A stretch of 64,000 nucleotides of DNA, taken from CBDCTM01 sp965222005 (GTDB taxonomy: Bacteria; Bacteroidota; Bacteroidia; Chitinophagales; Saprospiraceae). The stretch covers positions 3,472,001 through 3,536,000 of the forward strand of contig OZ244935.1 in NCBI GenBank assembly GCA_965222005.1. The letters run 5' to 3'. Below the pieces are notes generated by a model. The model was not told the origin of the DNA. It did not search any database and saw only the letters and a program-made list of their open reading frames with translations. A program made the translations under genes and the position numbers. Shown here in pieces: positions 8,267 to 15,837 of the stretch (position 1 is the first letter of the stretch; every line of letters begins with the position of its first letter).

Positions 8267-8742
8267 ATCCGTATTTCGGCGCGCACAGCGCCGTTTCTGA
8301 GGATAATTTGAAAGGAACTGTTGAGTCCTTTATTTATCGTATTCACCACTGGAACAAAAGAGTTCTTTAGGTGGTGATATAAATATATAACATTTTTCCT
8401 TAATCCGTGAATTTGACTGTCAATTTGTAGTTGGACCACAGAGGAGAATTTGGGTATAATTTATCGATTCATAGCTTTCGCTGAAAGATTTAACAATTTG
8501 GCTGACTCAGTGCCGATCAAAGAATTATTGTGTGAAGAATAATTTTCCGTGATTATTGCTTTTAATTATTGTTGATCCGAGGCCCTGGTTTTTGGTTTGT
8601 AAAAAGCTTATCGAAGAAATTTTTAAGCGGGCAGGGCGATCACTTTGGATGCTGTATCTTGACGAATTCATTCAATTTTTCCAGGCGTAATTTGGGACTA
8701 ATTTAGAATCGAGGGATGGCCTTAAAATTCTATGGTAGGTAA
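8148..8742 (-). repeat. ORF-less cassette, family B copy 2
   Basis: 595 bp, a tandem near-duplicate of 7552-8147 with scattered substitutions. A 62-codon frame at 8251-8439 is broken in the neighbouring copy, so I do not call it a gene. Confidence 0.88.
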
Positions 8743-8861
8743 CGGTCTGCGTAAACGCCGTGCGGCATTCAAGGTGCTGAAAGGAACTGCAAAATTCTTT
8801 ATCAGCCCAAAGGCATTTTATCTTCCAAGTAGCCGCATGGTCGTTTTACGCTTTGTTGGGC
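8737..8861 (-). other. attC site 7 (long type)
   Basis: 125 bp, minus-strand R'' GCCCAAC and R' GTTACCT. It ends the toxin-antitoxin cassette 8743-9753, which begins GTTGGGCG. Confidence 0.94.
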
Positions 8862-8883
8862 GAACTCTCGTTTTTGGATCAAC

Positions 8884-9381
8884 TTATTTAAAGGGATTGT
8901 TTTTGGGGTCTTGTCTGTCATCAAATATGTAAACTATTATTAGCTTTTTGCCATATTTGCGATAATATAGCTTTCTATATTTGTCTATTTTGTATTGCCT
9001 TACAGTTTTCTTTTTTTTTGTTCTTCTACCAATTTCTGGATACTTATTCAGTTTCTCAATTAGTTCATCAACTTTTAAGATGAATTTCATGGCAGTCTTC
9101 TCAGAATGGTTTTCAGCCAAAAAATGGCGTTGTTGCATAAAAGAATCTAACTAATGTATTTCCTGTAATTGCAAAATAATATTTAGTTTAAAATAATTTA
9201 TATATACTATCAATCAAATTTACCACTGACTATCAGTTTGTTACGGAATTTATTTATACTAATTTAATGAGTGCGAAATATTATTCCGAATAAAATTGAT
9301 TCATGCAACAACACCCCAAAAAATCAATAATTTCATCAAATTTTCTAACGGCACTTTTATTCCAGACTACTTGTCTAGCCA
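8884..9381 (-). pseudogene. ParE/RelE-family toxin gene split by a MITE
   Basis: The two halves are 9316-9381 (ATG at 9381, MARQVVWNKSAVRKFDEIID) and 8884-9125 (AENHSEKTAMKFILKVDELI and onward). Removing the 190-bp insertion and one copy of its 9-bp target duplication restores a single 98-residue frame. The restored protein matches the ParE/RelE toxin layout, with SEKTAMKFILKVDELIEKL, YPEIGRR and a C-terminal LIIVYIFDDRQDP strand. Such toxins poison gyrase or cut mRNA on ribosomes. The start ATG overlaps the end of the antitoxin gene (AAATGGCTAG), as is usual for these operons. The insertion should inactivate the toxin, leaving an orphan antitoxin. Confidence 0.85.
9126..9315. mobile_element. 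190-bp MITE of IS5/IS903 type
   Basis: Terminal inverted repeats are GGCGTTGTTGCAT and GGTGTTGTTGCAT (13 bp, one mismatch). The target duplication is CCAAAAAAT (9117-9125 and 9316-9324). The ends and the 9-bp duplication resemble the IS903 group of IS5. There is no ORF. It splits the ParE-like toxin gene. Confidence 0.85.
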
Positions 9382-9621
9382 TTTTCTATATTTTTTCATT
9401 ACTTCTTCATGAGGAATATGATTTGATTCCTTATTACTTTCTTCTATGGCCTTTACTAGTTCTTCCTTTTCAGTATCGTTTAGTTCGTCCCAGTAATCAG
9501 TATCTTGTAAGTGGTTACCAATGAAACTTGTCATTAACTCCTTTAATTCAGTCAATGTCTTGTTGTCATTGATTTTAGCTATCATTTCAATAATTCCCCC
9601 TTTCAGCTCTAAGTTATTCAT
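9367..9621 (-). CDS. antitoxin of a ParE/RelE-type module
   Basis: An 84-residue, acidic, helical protein encoded directly upstream of the toxin, with overlapping stop and start. It would bind and neutralise the toxin and repress the operon. The sequence has KTLTELKELMTSFIGNHLQ and ends in HEEVMKKYRKWLDK. The C-terminal HEEVMKKY resembles the toxin-binding tail of ParD/RelB-like addiction-module antitoxins. The start is ATG 9621; an in-frame MIAKIN start at codon 13 is also possible. With the toxin disrupted it no longer has an addiction role here. A leader of about 130 nt separates it from the cassette start and could hold its promoter. Confidence 0.75.
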   Translation of the reverse strand: MNNLELKGGIIEMIAKINDNKTLTELKELMTSFIGNHLQDTDYWDELNDTEKEELVKAIEESNKESNHIPHEEVMKKYRKWLDK

Positions 9622-9747
9622 AATCAGTTATATATGTATGTAAAATAGGTTTGAATGATTACTCTAGTTATAATTTGACTGCCATTCAAATATAGTGATT
9701 CTTTAGGATTAATGAAATAGATTTTTTCTAAATTCTCTCTTGATTTC

Positions 9748-9815
9748 GCCCAACGATCTGCATAAACGATGTAGGCGACGAATGGAGCCTATGGCCGTTT
9801 TATGCTTTGTTAGGC
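9748..9815 (-). other. attC site 8 (short type)
   Basis: 68 bp, minus-strand R'' GCCTAAC and R' GTTGGGC. It ends the cassette 9754-12328, which begins GTTAGGCAC, complementary to its R'' side. Confidence 0.92.
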
Positions 9816-10014
9816 ACAGGTTTCATTCTGGATTAATTGAAGTTAAATATATGTGTCCAAGATTTTCAAATCTATTAATTGAATTCATCATTCTCCTGCA
9901 TTCGTTTAAAATGAAAATGGAGTCAGAAACATTTGTTCCATTTTCTATAAGTGATTTCATTATCGAGTCTTGTGATAATAGATTATATTTTAGCATATTT
10001 TCTATAACCTCATC

Positions 10015-11424
10015 CAGCGATTCTCGCTATTAGAAAAAAGTAAATATTTATTCGAGCCTAGGGAGGCTGATTTTGATTTCCCTGGCGATAAATCGGTAAA
10101 TAACGTTCATTGACATACAAGGTAACACATCAAAGACCTGTCGAATTTTTTCCCAAAGGTTTTTTTTGGTTTTGCAATAAGTCCATGCCTTTTTGAAGGC
10201 CTTGTCTAATTTTTGAGCAATCTGGTCAACGAGGAATGCTAAAAAAGTGAGCAACATAAAATTAGTTGCGAGGTACTTTTTGCCATGACCATATGAATGC
10301 TCTAAATGATACCCTTGATTTTTAAGGGTATTAAACGTTTCGTTTTCAATTTTCCAACGGCTACGTCCCACCTTGACTAACTCCATTATGTTGTCTTGGT
10401 CAATGGGAATGTCTGTTATCCAAGAGTTGAAATAGGTTCGTTTACCATCAGAATCAAATTCTTCGTATTCAAAGTAGTTGGTGTTAATTTGCTGGTGCTG
10501 TCCATTGAGTATTAGGTCATTAGCCCAACGGGCTATCGCTTTTTTACCCTTTGACTCATTCCACATATGAGTTTGTAAGGCATCTTTAGCTTTGAGTGCA
10601 TCCACTTGAATTAATACATAACCATCCTGAATGCCAATGATATAGCGCATTTGATAGTCGCCTAATAACTTAATGTGTGGACCATTAGGATATAGACCGT
10701 CAAAAATGCCGAGCAATTCATATTCTTCAATGGGAAGCATCTGGCGAACCTTTGGAATGAGGCGCTTAGAAGCATTAAGTTCACAGTCATTCTTTTGGGA
10801 GCCATCCTGTTTAACAATGGCTTCACAGGCTATTGGAAATACTTCTTTATGATCAGGATGCACCATTACTGCAGCTAAGGCCTGATGGGAATAGGTTATT
10901 TTTGTAACCTCCCCCTTTTTATTGCGATACTCCTTTTTCAAGCAATGTTCACAGGGTGTTTTGGCACTACAATAGTGTTGAGTACCGTCAAAAGGGAGGG
11001 CTTGGTATCGCCCTAATACCTTATAATCATCCATGATGCCGTCATTGCTTAGCTCTTGATGAGCGATCCCAAAACACTTTTGAATATCGTCAGGGGATAC
11101 CCCATCTATACCTTCTCGAATAGCACTATCTGATGGAAGAAAGTTCACATCGTATATTTGCTGTAAGTTTTCTTCGCGCTGAGGATAGTTAATTCGGTAC
11201 TGGTGTAAAGAAGCATCTTTTAAATGAAACATCGCCAAAGCTGATTGCAAATAATCTCCTAATGATATTTGGGCATTTTTATAACGATGCTCTTTTACTT
11301 GGTCAAAACCTATTTTTATACCTTGTATTAATTTGTCAACCATAGGCTATCTCTTTTGATAGCTAAGATATATACTCATTTTTTTACAGTCATATTTTTT
11401 TTCCTTTAATAGCAAGAATTGCTG
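10015..11424 (-). mobile_element. IS4-like insertion sequence, copy 1
   Basis: 1,410 bp. The ends are CAGCGATTCTCGCTATTA and, reverse-complemented, CAGCAATTCTTGCTATTA. It is flanked by the 9-bp duplication AACCTCATC (10006-10014 and 11425-11433). A second copy, on the other strand, is at 43957-45366. Confidence 0.93.
10048..11343 (-). CDS. IS4-like DDE transposase, copy 1
   Basis: A 431-residue transposase, intact. Probable catalytic acidic residues lie in LPFDGTQHYCS, GIFDGLYPNG and WKIENETFNTLKNQGYHLEH. The last matches the Y/W-x-IE-x6-K signature of IS4-type enzymes. A CxxC pair in TPCEHCLKK may bind metal. The C-terminal FMLLTFLAFLVDQ is typical of this group. It fills most of the element, starting 81 bp inside the end. 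The subfamily (IS4 versus the related unclassified groups) cannot be decided from sequence reading alone. It is identical in sequence to the plus-strand copy at 44038-45333. Confidence 0.92.
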   Translation of the reverse strand: MVDKLIQGIKIGFDQVKEHRYKNAQISLGDYLQSALAMFHLKDASLHQYRINYPQREENLQQIYDVNFLPSDSAIREGIDGVSPDDIQKCFGIAHQELSNDGIMDDYKVLGRYQALPFDGTQHYCSAKTPCEHCLKKEYRNKKGEVTKITYSHQALAAVMVHPDHKEVFPIACEAIVKQDGSQKNDCELNASKRLIPKVRQMLPIEEYELLGIFDGLYPNGPHIKLLGDYQMRYIIGIQDGYVLIQVDALKAKDALQTHMWNESKGKKAIARWANDLILNGQHQQINTNYFEYEEFDSDGKRTYFNSWITDIPIDQDNIMELVKVGRSRWKIENETFNTLKNQGYHLEHSYGHGKKYLATNFMLLTFLAFLVDQIAQKLDKAFKKAWTYCKTKKNLWEKIRQVFDVLPCMSMNVIYRFIAREIKISLPRLE

Positions 11425-12027
11425 AACCTCATCAGAAAACTTATTGACTAAAAATCCATTTATGATAACTGGTTTATTTACAAAATCCCATTTACCATTA
11501 TTGAGCAGCGTTGAATCGACATCTATTCTGTCAGAATATGTAATATAACAATTGGTACTATTGAAATTTACCAAATCAAGGCTCATCATCTTATATCCTT
11601 CCCCTTCAATATATCCGATATCTTGAATAAATTGAAATATTGATGTACTAACATCATTAAACCTTGAAAAATCATAAAATTCGCTCCAAATCTTGTCTTC
11701 ATATAGTTCATGTATAAATGCTTTTGCTGAATCAATATATACTTGGTCGTCAGTTTTATTGATGAATTCTTTATAATCTTCAATTGTGCTTAGTTTTTTG
11801 ACATTATTCCAATCGCTCTCAGTATTATTATTGCTCTCAGTATTACTATTACAGCTCGATAATAATACCAATAAAGTTATAAGAACTTGAGGAAGATTTA
11901 ATTTAATGTTTTTCATGATTATTTTTTTAGCAACATCTCAATTAGGTTTATTTTTATTCTTTTGAAAAGCGAAACATCTCATCACCATTTCATTAAATAT
12001 TATCATGGATAATAAAGTATTCCGTTA

Positions 12028-12276
12028 TTATTTAGTTCGTCGAATTAGAATCAATCCAATTACCCAAGAAAGCACAGCTATTATTAAAGTCATTTGTTGA
12101 TATTTCCGTTCAGGATTTTTATAAGGTAATGTTAAAATGCTTGTGCCGTCATCGAAGTATTTTCTGGTTCCCACCATCTCTCGAATAATATCAGCACCTA
12201 AATATGTGAACAGAAGTGCTAATGTGATCAAACAGAGCCAAATCCATATTAACTTTTTTAGTGTGATGCCTTTCAT
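12028..12276 (-). CDS. small two-helix membrane protein
   Basis: An 82-residue protein with two hydrophobic segments: LIWIWLCLITLALLFTYLG near the N-terminus and MTLIIAVLSWVIGLILI near the C-terminus. They are joined by a charged loop of about 35 residues (REMVGTRKYFDDGTSILTLPYKNPERKYQQ). It is predicted to be inner-membrane with both ends on the same side. The family is not recognised. It is the first gene of its cassette; the disrupted lipoprotein gene lies about 110 nt downstream in the same direction, so they may be co-transcribed. The start is ATG 12276, about 50 nt from the cassette boundary. Confidence 0.75.
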   Translation of the reverse strand: MKGITLKKLIWIWLCLITLALLFTYLGADIIREMVGTRKYFDDGTSILTLPYKNPERKYQQMTLIIAVLSWVIGLILIRRTK

Positions 12277-12322
12277 AATATCGAATTTTAAGGTTTAGAA
12301 CTTATTGTTTTCGTTTACTTGT

Positions 12323-12389
12323 GCCTAACGGTTAGCTAAACGCAGTAGCGACCGAATGGGAGCTATTGCCGTTTTAGCTGTTGTTCTGC
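12323..12389 (-). other. attC site 9 (short type)
   Basis: 67 bp, minus-strand R'' GCAGAAC and R' GTTAGGC. It ends the methyltransferase cassette 12329-13193, which begins GTTCTGCTC. Confidence 0.92.
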
Positions 12390-12412
12390 TCAGTTTTTAT
12401 TTTTCAATTTAT

Positions 12413-13129
12413 TCATTTATAGCCAATAATTCCCGTTGCACATCCAAAAAAATAATTCTTCATCTTTACAGTCATCCCTTCCTCTTCTAAAAACATTTTG
12501 AATTTACTGCAATTCTCAAAATTATCACAATATATTCCTAGCATTTTATAGTCTTGCGAATTTCCCATGAATAGTTTTCCTATTATTGGAATTATGTATT
12601 TCAGATAGAACATATAAGGAAATCTCAGTAAACCCATTTTTGGCTTTGAAATTTCTATTATTGCCAATTGACCACCTTTCCTTAATATTCGAAATATTTC
12701 TCTAGCTAATATTTGTTGTTTCTCATTTGAAAACGTTTTTATTCCAAATGTTGAAATTATAAAATCTCCAGAATTTGATGGTATACTATTCTGAAGAATA
12801 TTTTCTTCTAATAAATCAATTTTCCAAGATTTGTTTTCAAGCAATTTTTCCCTTGCTCTTTTATTCATTTCTTTTGAAACATCTATTCCAATTAATTCAA
12901 CCCTTTTCTGTCGCATTATTAATCCCCAACTCTCTCCCATTCCTGACATCAAATCATAACCACTCTCAGTATTTTTACTCCAAGCTATCTCATTAACACA
13001 TCTATTTCTCCATCTCTCTGTGAATCCAAATGAGGATATGTAATTTGTAAGTCCATAGGTTTTTGACATTCGATTAAATAAATTCTCAACAAACTCATCT
13101 TCATAAATACCTTGATTTCTATTTGACAT
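12413..13129 (-). CDS. UbiE/MenG-like class I methyltransferase
   Basis: A 238-residue S-adenosylmethionine-dependent methyltransferase. The order of segments follows the UbiE/MenG (quinone C-methyltransferase) family: FNRMSKTYGLTNYISSFGF at the start, a degenerate glycine motif DLMSGMGESWG, then LIGIDVSKEMNKRARE, FIISTFGIKTF, ILRKGGQLAIIEISKP, an aromatic stretch RFPYMFYLKYIIPIIGKLFMG, and a C-terminal FLEEEGMTVKMKNYFFGCATGIIGYK. Housekeeping UbiE keeps DxxxGTGD in motif I. Here it is GMGES, so the substrate may differ, for example a small lipophilic metabolite. It is the only gene in the cassette. Start is ATG 13129, about 65 nt from the cassette boundary. Confidence 0.85.
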   Translation of the reverse strand: MSNRNQGIYEDEFVENLFNRMSKTYGLTNYISSFGFTERWRNRCVNEIAWSKNTESGYDLMSGMGESWGLIMRQKRVELIGIDVSKEMNKRAREKLLENKSWKIDLLEENILQNSIPSNSGDFIISTFGIKTFSNEKQQILAREIFRILRKGGQLAIIEISKPKMGLLRFPYMFYLKYIIPIIGKLFMGNSQDYKMLGIYCDNFENCSKFKMFLEEEGMTVKMKNYFFGCATGIIGYK

Positions 13130-13187
13130 TTTTTAATCTAATGTTCTTAATTGTTATTCTTGTAATTGTTTTGTTATTTTTAATTGA

Positions 13188-13313
13188 GCAGAACGGTCTG
13201 CGTAAACGCCGTGCGGTTTTCAAAGTGCTGAAAGGAACTGCAAAAATTTTCACCAAGTAACCAACATTTCGACCTCAAAGAAAGCCGCATGGACGCTTTA
13301 CGCTTTGTTGGGC
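13188..13313 (-). other. attC site 10 (long type)
   Basis: 126 bp, minus-strand R'' GCCCAAC and R' GTTCTGC. It ends the family C cassette 13194-15761 that holds the IS110. Confidence 0.94.
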
Positions 13314-13685
13314 GCTGTTCCTTCCTTTTACAAATTTTCAAAGGAACTATGAGGCTCCAATTTTCCAGGTTGCCCCAATGGAACCCAACAATTTTACCGG
13401 GTATAAATATAACAATTTCCAGTCAACCGTAGCAATTTTGGTGTTTTACTTTTCAAAGTACTCTTGGTAGAATGTAATCATTCACTCCGCTTACCACTTC
13501 CTGATTAATCATTGAGATTAGCTAGGCCTTTTCAGTATATTTTGTTGATTATCAGTGTTTTATGTATTTTTATGAAATGCAATTTAATATTTTTCAGGAG
13601 TTTAGCATTCTTGTTGCCCATGACTGAATTGGATTTTGGATTGAATTTAGACGAATCAGCAATTTTAATGATCTTGTTACTTGTT

Positions 13686-13740
13686 GATTAGTCTTGGATT
13701 AGTCTTGGATTAGTCTTGGATTAGTCTTGGATTAGTCTTG
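13686..13740. repeat. 11-bp tandem repeat
   Basis: Five units of GATTAGTCTTG. The two other full family C copies have only about two units (near 56980 and 61070), so the number varies between copies. Confidence 0.85.
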
Positions 13741-14001
13741 ATGAATGTAAGAGTTTCAGTTGCTCACGTACTAAATCAGTTTTGGAGTATTTCAATTTTT
13801 CTTGTTGCTTACCATGTTTCATCCATAATCAAAAAGGCCGTCAGCTTGCCCTGTAAATTATCTTTCAAATTTTTCAAATTTTCAAGCGGGTAGGGGAGTC
13901 CTTTTTTAGATGATCTCGGAGCTACAATTCACCAATATTTTTCAAGTTGCTCTTGGTGCCAAATTCAAGCTTGTGGGTCGGGAATTTCATTCTGACTAAC
14001 G

Positions 14002-15414
14002 TTAGCTAGAACCTTGATTATCAATAGCTCTTTTTTCATGAGCTAGTCTGTATCTTTCTCTTGTAAATACACCTAAATCATTAGGATCAATTCCGAATTT
14101 ACTGATTTTCTTTCTCAATTGAGCTATGGCACGTCGCTTTTCATCAAGAAACTGATAGGTGTTAATTGGCTGGTATGATTGCTTCTTTGTGACCATATTC
14201 CAGAGTATGACTGCTATTTTTCTTGCGGTTGCGGTAATGGCTGCTTGTCTGCCTTTTCTGAAGGCAATCTTCCTGAAAAACTTTCCAAGATCGGAGTCTT
14301 TCAAGTTGCCCACGGCATTGGCTGCATTGCGTAGAGCAATCTTAAGTCGGTTGCTTCCTTTTGGTATTCGATTTGTGAGTATCCTTCCCCCGCTGATTTT
14401 GTTGTTTGGTGCTAGCCTTAACCAGGAGGCAAACTTTTTGGCACTTGAAAACTTCTTGATTCCATCAGGGCCAATTTCACTCATGAATGTCAGTACTGTT
14501 GAATAACTCACTCCAGGAATGGTGAGCAAATCCACTCCGTCAAAATATTGGTAAGCCACAATATTTAAGTTGATCCCTCTTAATGAGTTCTTATTGAGTC
14601 TTTTATCTGGTTTTTTCTCTGGCAAGTCATCTACTACAATATCCTTGGCTTCAATTACTTCGTTGAGAAATTTGACAATTTCTTTATCGCAGTCTTCTAT
14701 TTTTGATTTGTAAAATTCATGTCTATCAAACTCTTGTCTGAGTCCGAACAAGTAATCTTTCCTTTTATTTGAAACCAAAGCTTTCGCTATTTCTTCTTTC
14801 GATTTTTTACAATTGTAATGTCTATGATTTGCGAGAGATTTGGGATCAAGATTTCCAGCGCAGATATCTTTGATAATTTTCATTCCAGTTAATCCTGTAA
14901 CATCGCGAACTACTACATCCAACCTGAGATTCAGCCACTTAAGAAACTTCTGCATTTTGTGGGAACAGTCAGCTTTCTGTGCAATCATGTTTGCTCGATG
15001 TCTGCATAGTGTTCTTAATCTTTCAGTTGTTTCGTCTGGTAAGAATGAAGAAGGCAACAAACCCAAAGAGTGCATTTTTTGTATCCACTGGCAATCCAAT
15101 ACGTCGGTTTTCTTTCGATTGATGTTCTTGGTGAATTTACCACAAGTCAAAATTACTTTGAATCCTGAATTAATTAATTCTACAAAGAGGTTCTGCCAAT
15201 AAGTTCCTGTCGACTCCATAGCGACAGAAGTGACTTTGTTTTGCTTAAGCCAATTGGCAAGGTCAGTTAAATCTTGAGCGTAAACACCAAACTGTTTTAC
15301 ATCCTTGAGCTCCTGGCCAATGGCAACATAGTGTGATCGGCTTCCTACATCAATACCAGCACAATTGAGATTGATGATTTTCATGGATAACTTCTTTTTT
15401 CTTCCCATCTGCAA
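14002..15414 (-). CDS. IS110-family transposase (DEDD recombinase)
   Basis: A 470-residue recombinase with an N-terminal RuvC-like DEDD domain: Asp22 in CAGIDVGS, Glu67 in AMESTGTYW, Asp104 and Asp107 in KKTDVLDCQW. The C-terminal transposase domain has LTIPGVSYSTVLTFMSEIG and a basic region GRILTNRIPKGSNRLK leading to RKIAVILWNMV. IS110 recombinases act with an element-encoded bridge RNA that chooses the target. The protein could start at ATG 15414, or at Met11 (MKIINLNCAG), which fits the family N-terminus. It is intact and is the only visible full-length source of recombinase for the four 419-bp derivatives. Confidence 0.93.
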   Translation of the reverse strand: MQMGRKKKLSMKIINLNCAGIDVGSRSHYVAIGQELKDVKQFGVYAQDLTDLANWLKQNKVTSVAMESTGTYWQNLFVELINSGFKVILTCGKFTKNINRKKTDVLDCQWIQKMHSLGLLPSSFLPDETTERLRTLCRHRANMIAQKADCSHKMQKFLKWLNLRLDVVVRDVTGLTGMKIIKDICAGNLDPKSLANHRHYNCKKSKEEIAKALVSNKRKDYLFGLRQEFDRHEFYKSKIEDCDKEIVKFLNEVIEAKDIVVDDLPEKKPDKRLNKNSLRGINLNIVAYQYFDGVDLLTIPGVSYSTVLTFMSEIGPDGIKKFSSAKKFASWLRLAPNNKISGGRILTNRIPKGSNRLKIALRNAANAVGNLKDSDLGKFFRKIAFRKGRQAAITATARKIAVILWNMVTKKQSYQPINTYQFLDEKRRAIAQLRKKISKFGIDPNDLGVFTRERYRLAHEKRAIDNQGSS

Positions 15415-15467
15415 ATAGTTTTAAAAGATTTAGAAAAAAGCTCTATCAAGAAGTATCTTTATTATTG

Positions 15468-15679
15468 AAAATTATTCTGATCGGGGTTACTGACAGTATC
15501 GTCAGTACCACCATTGAAATTTATCAACTGTCCTGACAGCAGCGTCAGGACTTTTTACTTCTCGTACCAGAATGACGCTGGGACTTGCTCATCCCGATAA
15601 GTATCAGGATTTCAGAGGTGCCATTAAAAAAACCGGTCTCTGATAGAGCCAGGAATAAGATATGAACTCTTCGTTAGCT
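15468..15679 (-). ncRNA. candidate IS110 bridge-RNA region
   Basis: The non-coding region upstream of the transposase. It has two strong hairpins, TACTGAC/GTCAGTA (15488-15507) and GTCCTGACAGC/AGCGTCAGGAC (15530-15551), and a weaker TCAGAG/CTCTGA pairing further on. Blocks AAAATTATTCTGATCGGGGT (15468-15487), ACCAGAAT (15566-15573) and TTCGTTAGCT (15670-15679) are shared with the 419-bp elements. IS110-group bridge RNAs come from this region; the transcript itself is inferred. Confidence 0.5.
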
Positions 15680-15755
15680 AGGGAAATCAATCCGCTCTGG
15701 AAAAATTACTAGATTAGGTTTTGTGATTTTGAAAGTGTCGGATCTAAGGAATAGC

Positions 15756-15823
15756 GCCCAACGGTCGGTGCATATGCAGTGGCCGACTGAAAGGAGGGCA
15801 TTGACATATGCACATTGTTATAC
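15756..15823 (-). other. attC site 11 (short type)
   Basis: 68 bp, minus-strand R'' GTATAAC and R' GTTGGGC. It ends the lipoprotein cassette 15762-16596, which begins GTTATACC. Confidence 0.92.
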
Positions 15824-15837
15824 CTCGTGTTCTTTTT

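Larger units (their letters stand above)
9823..11916 (-). pseudogene. lipoprotein gene split by an IS4-like element
   Basis: The 5' part starts at ATG 11916 with a lipobox signal (VLITLLVLLSSC) and reads to NKFSDEV. The 3' part resumes at 10014 as IENMLKYNLLSQDSIMKS and stops at 9823 after LTSINPE. Removing the 1,410-bp IS and one 9-bp duplication (AACCTCATC) rejoins the frame exactly, giving an intact gene of about 225 codons. The product is an acidic, Asn/Ser-rich exported protein with no family I recognise. It shares the cassette with a small membrane protein gene upstream. In the present state translation runs into the IS and stops after a short tail. Confidence 0.85.
13991..15752 (-). 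mobile_element. IS110-family element, copy 1 (complete)
   Basis: About 1,762 bp. The left flank ...TTTCAT joins TCTGACTAACG, and the right end ...TAAGGAAT joins AGCGCCCAAC. The uninterrupted cassette reads TTTCATAGCGCCC, so only the AT core is duplicated and there are no terminal inverted repeats, as in IS110. The long non-coding region lies upstream of the transposase. The insertion is 10 nt from the R' arm of attC 11. Confidence 0.9.
13194..15761 (-). repeat. ORF-less cassette, family C copy 1, carrying IS110
   Basis: The family C sequence (13314-13990) starts, on the minus strand, GTTGGGCGCTAT, after which the IS110 is inserted. It has no convincing gene. It includes the motif GTTGACTGGAAATTGTTATATTTATA and an 11-bp tandem repeat at 13686-13740. 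Other copies are at 56492 and 60582, with a divergent one at 43767. Confidence 0.85.

Noticed and set aside
8137..8370. Repeated plus-strand ORFs reading NGLRKRRAAFKVLKGTAKFF (several places)
   Set aside because: These are translations of the long attC sites on the strand opposite to the cassette genes. Conservation comes from attC structure, and lengths vary with the next cassette.
8251..8439. 62-codon frame in a family B cassette
   Set aside because: The neighbouring family B copy has a stop in the same region, and the frame runs into the attC. No start signal and no homologous protein is recognised.
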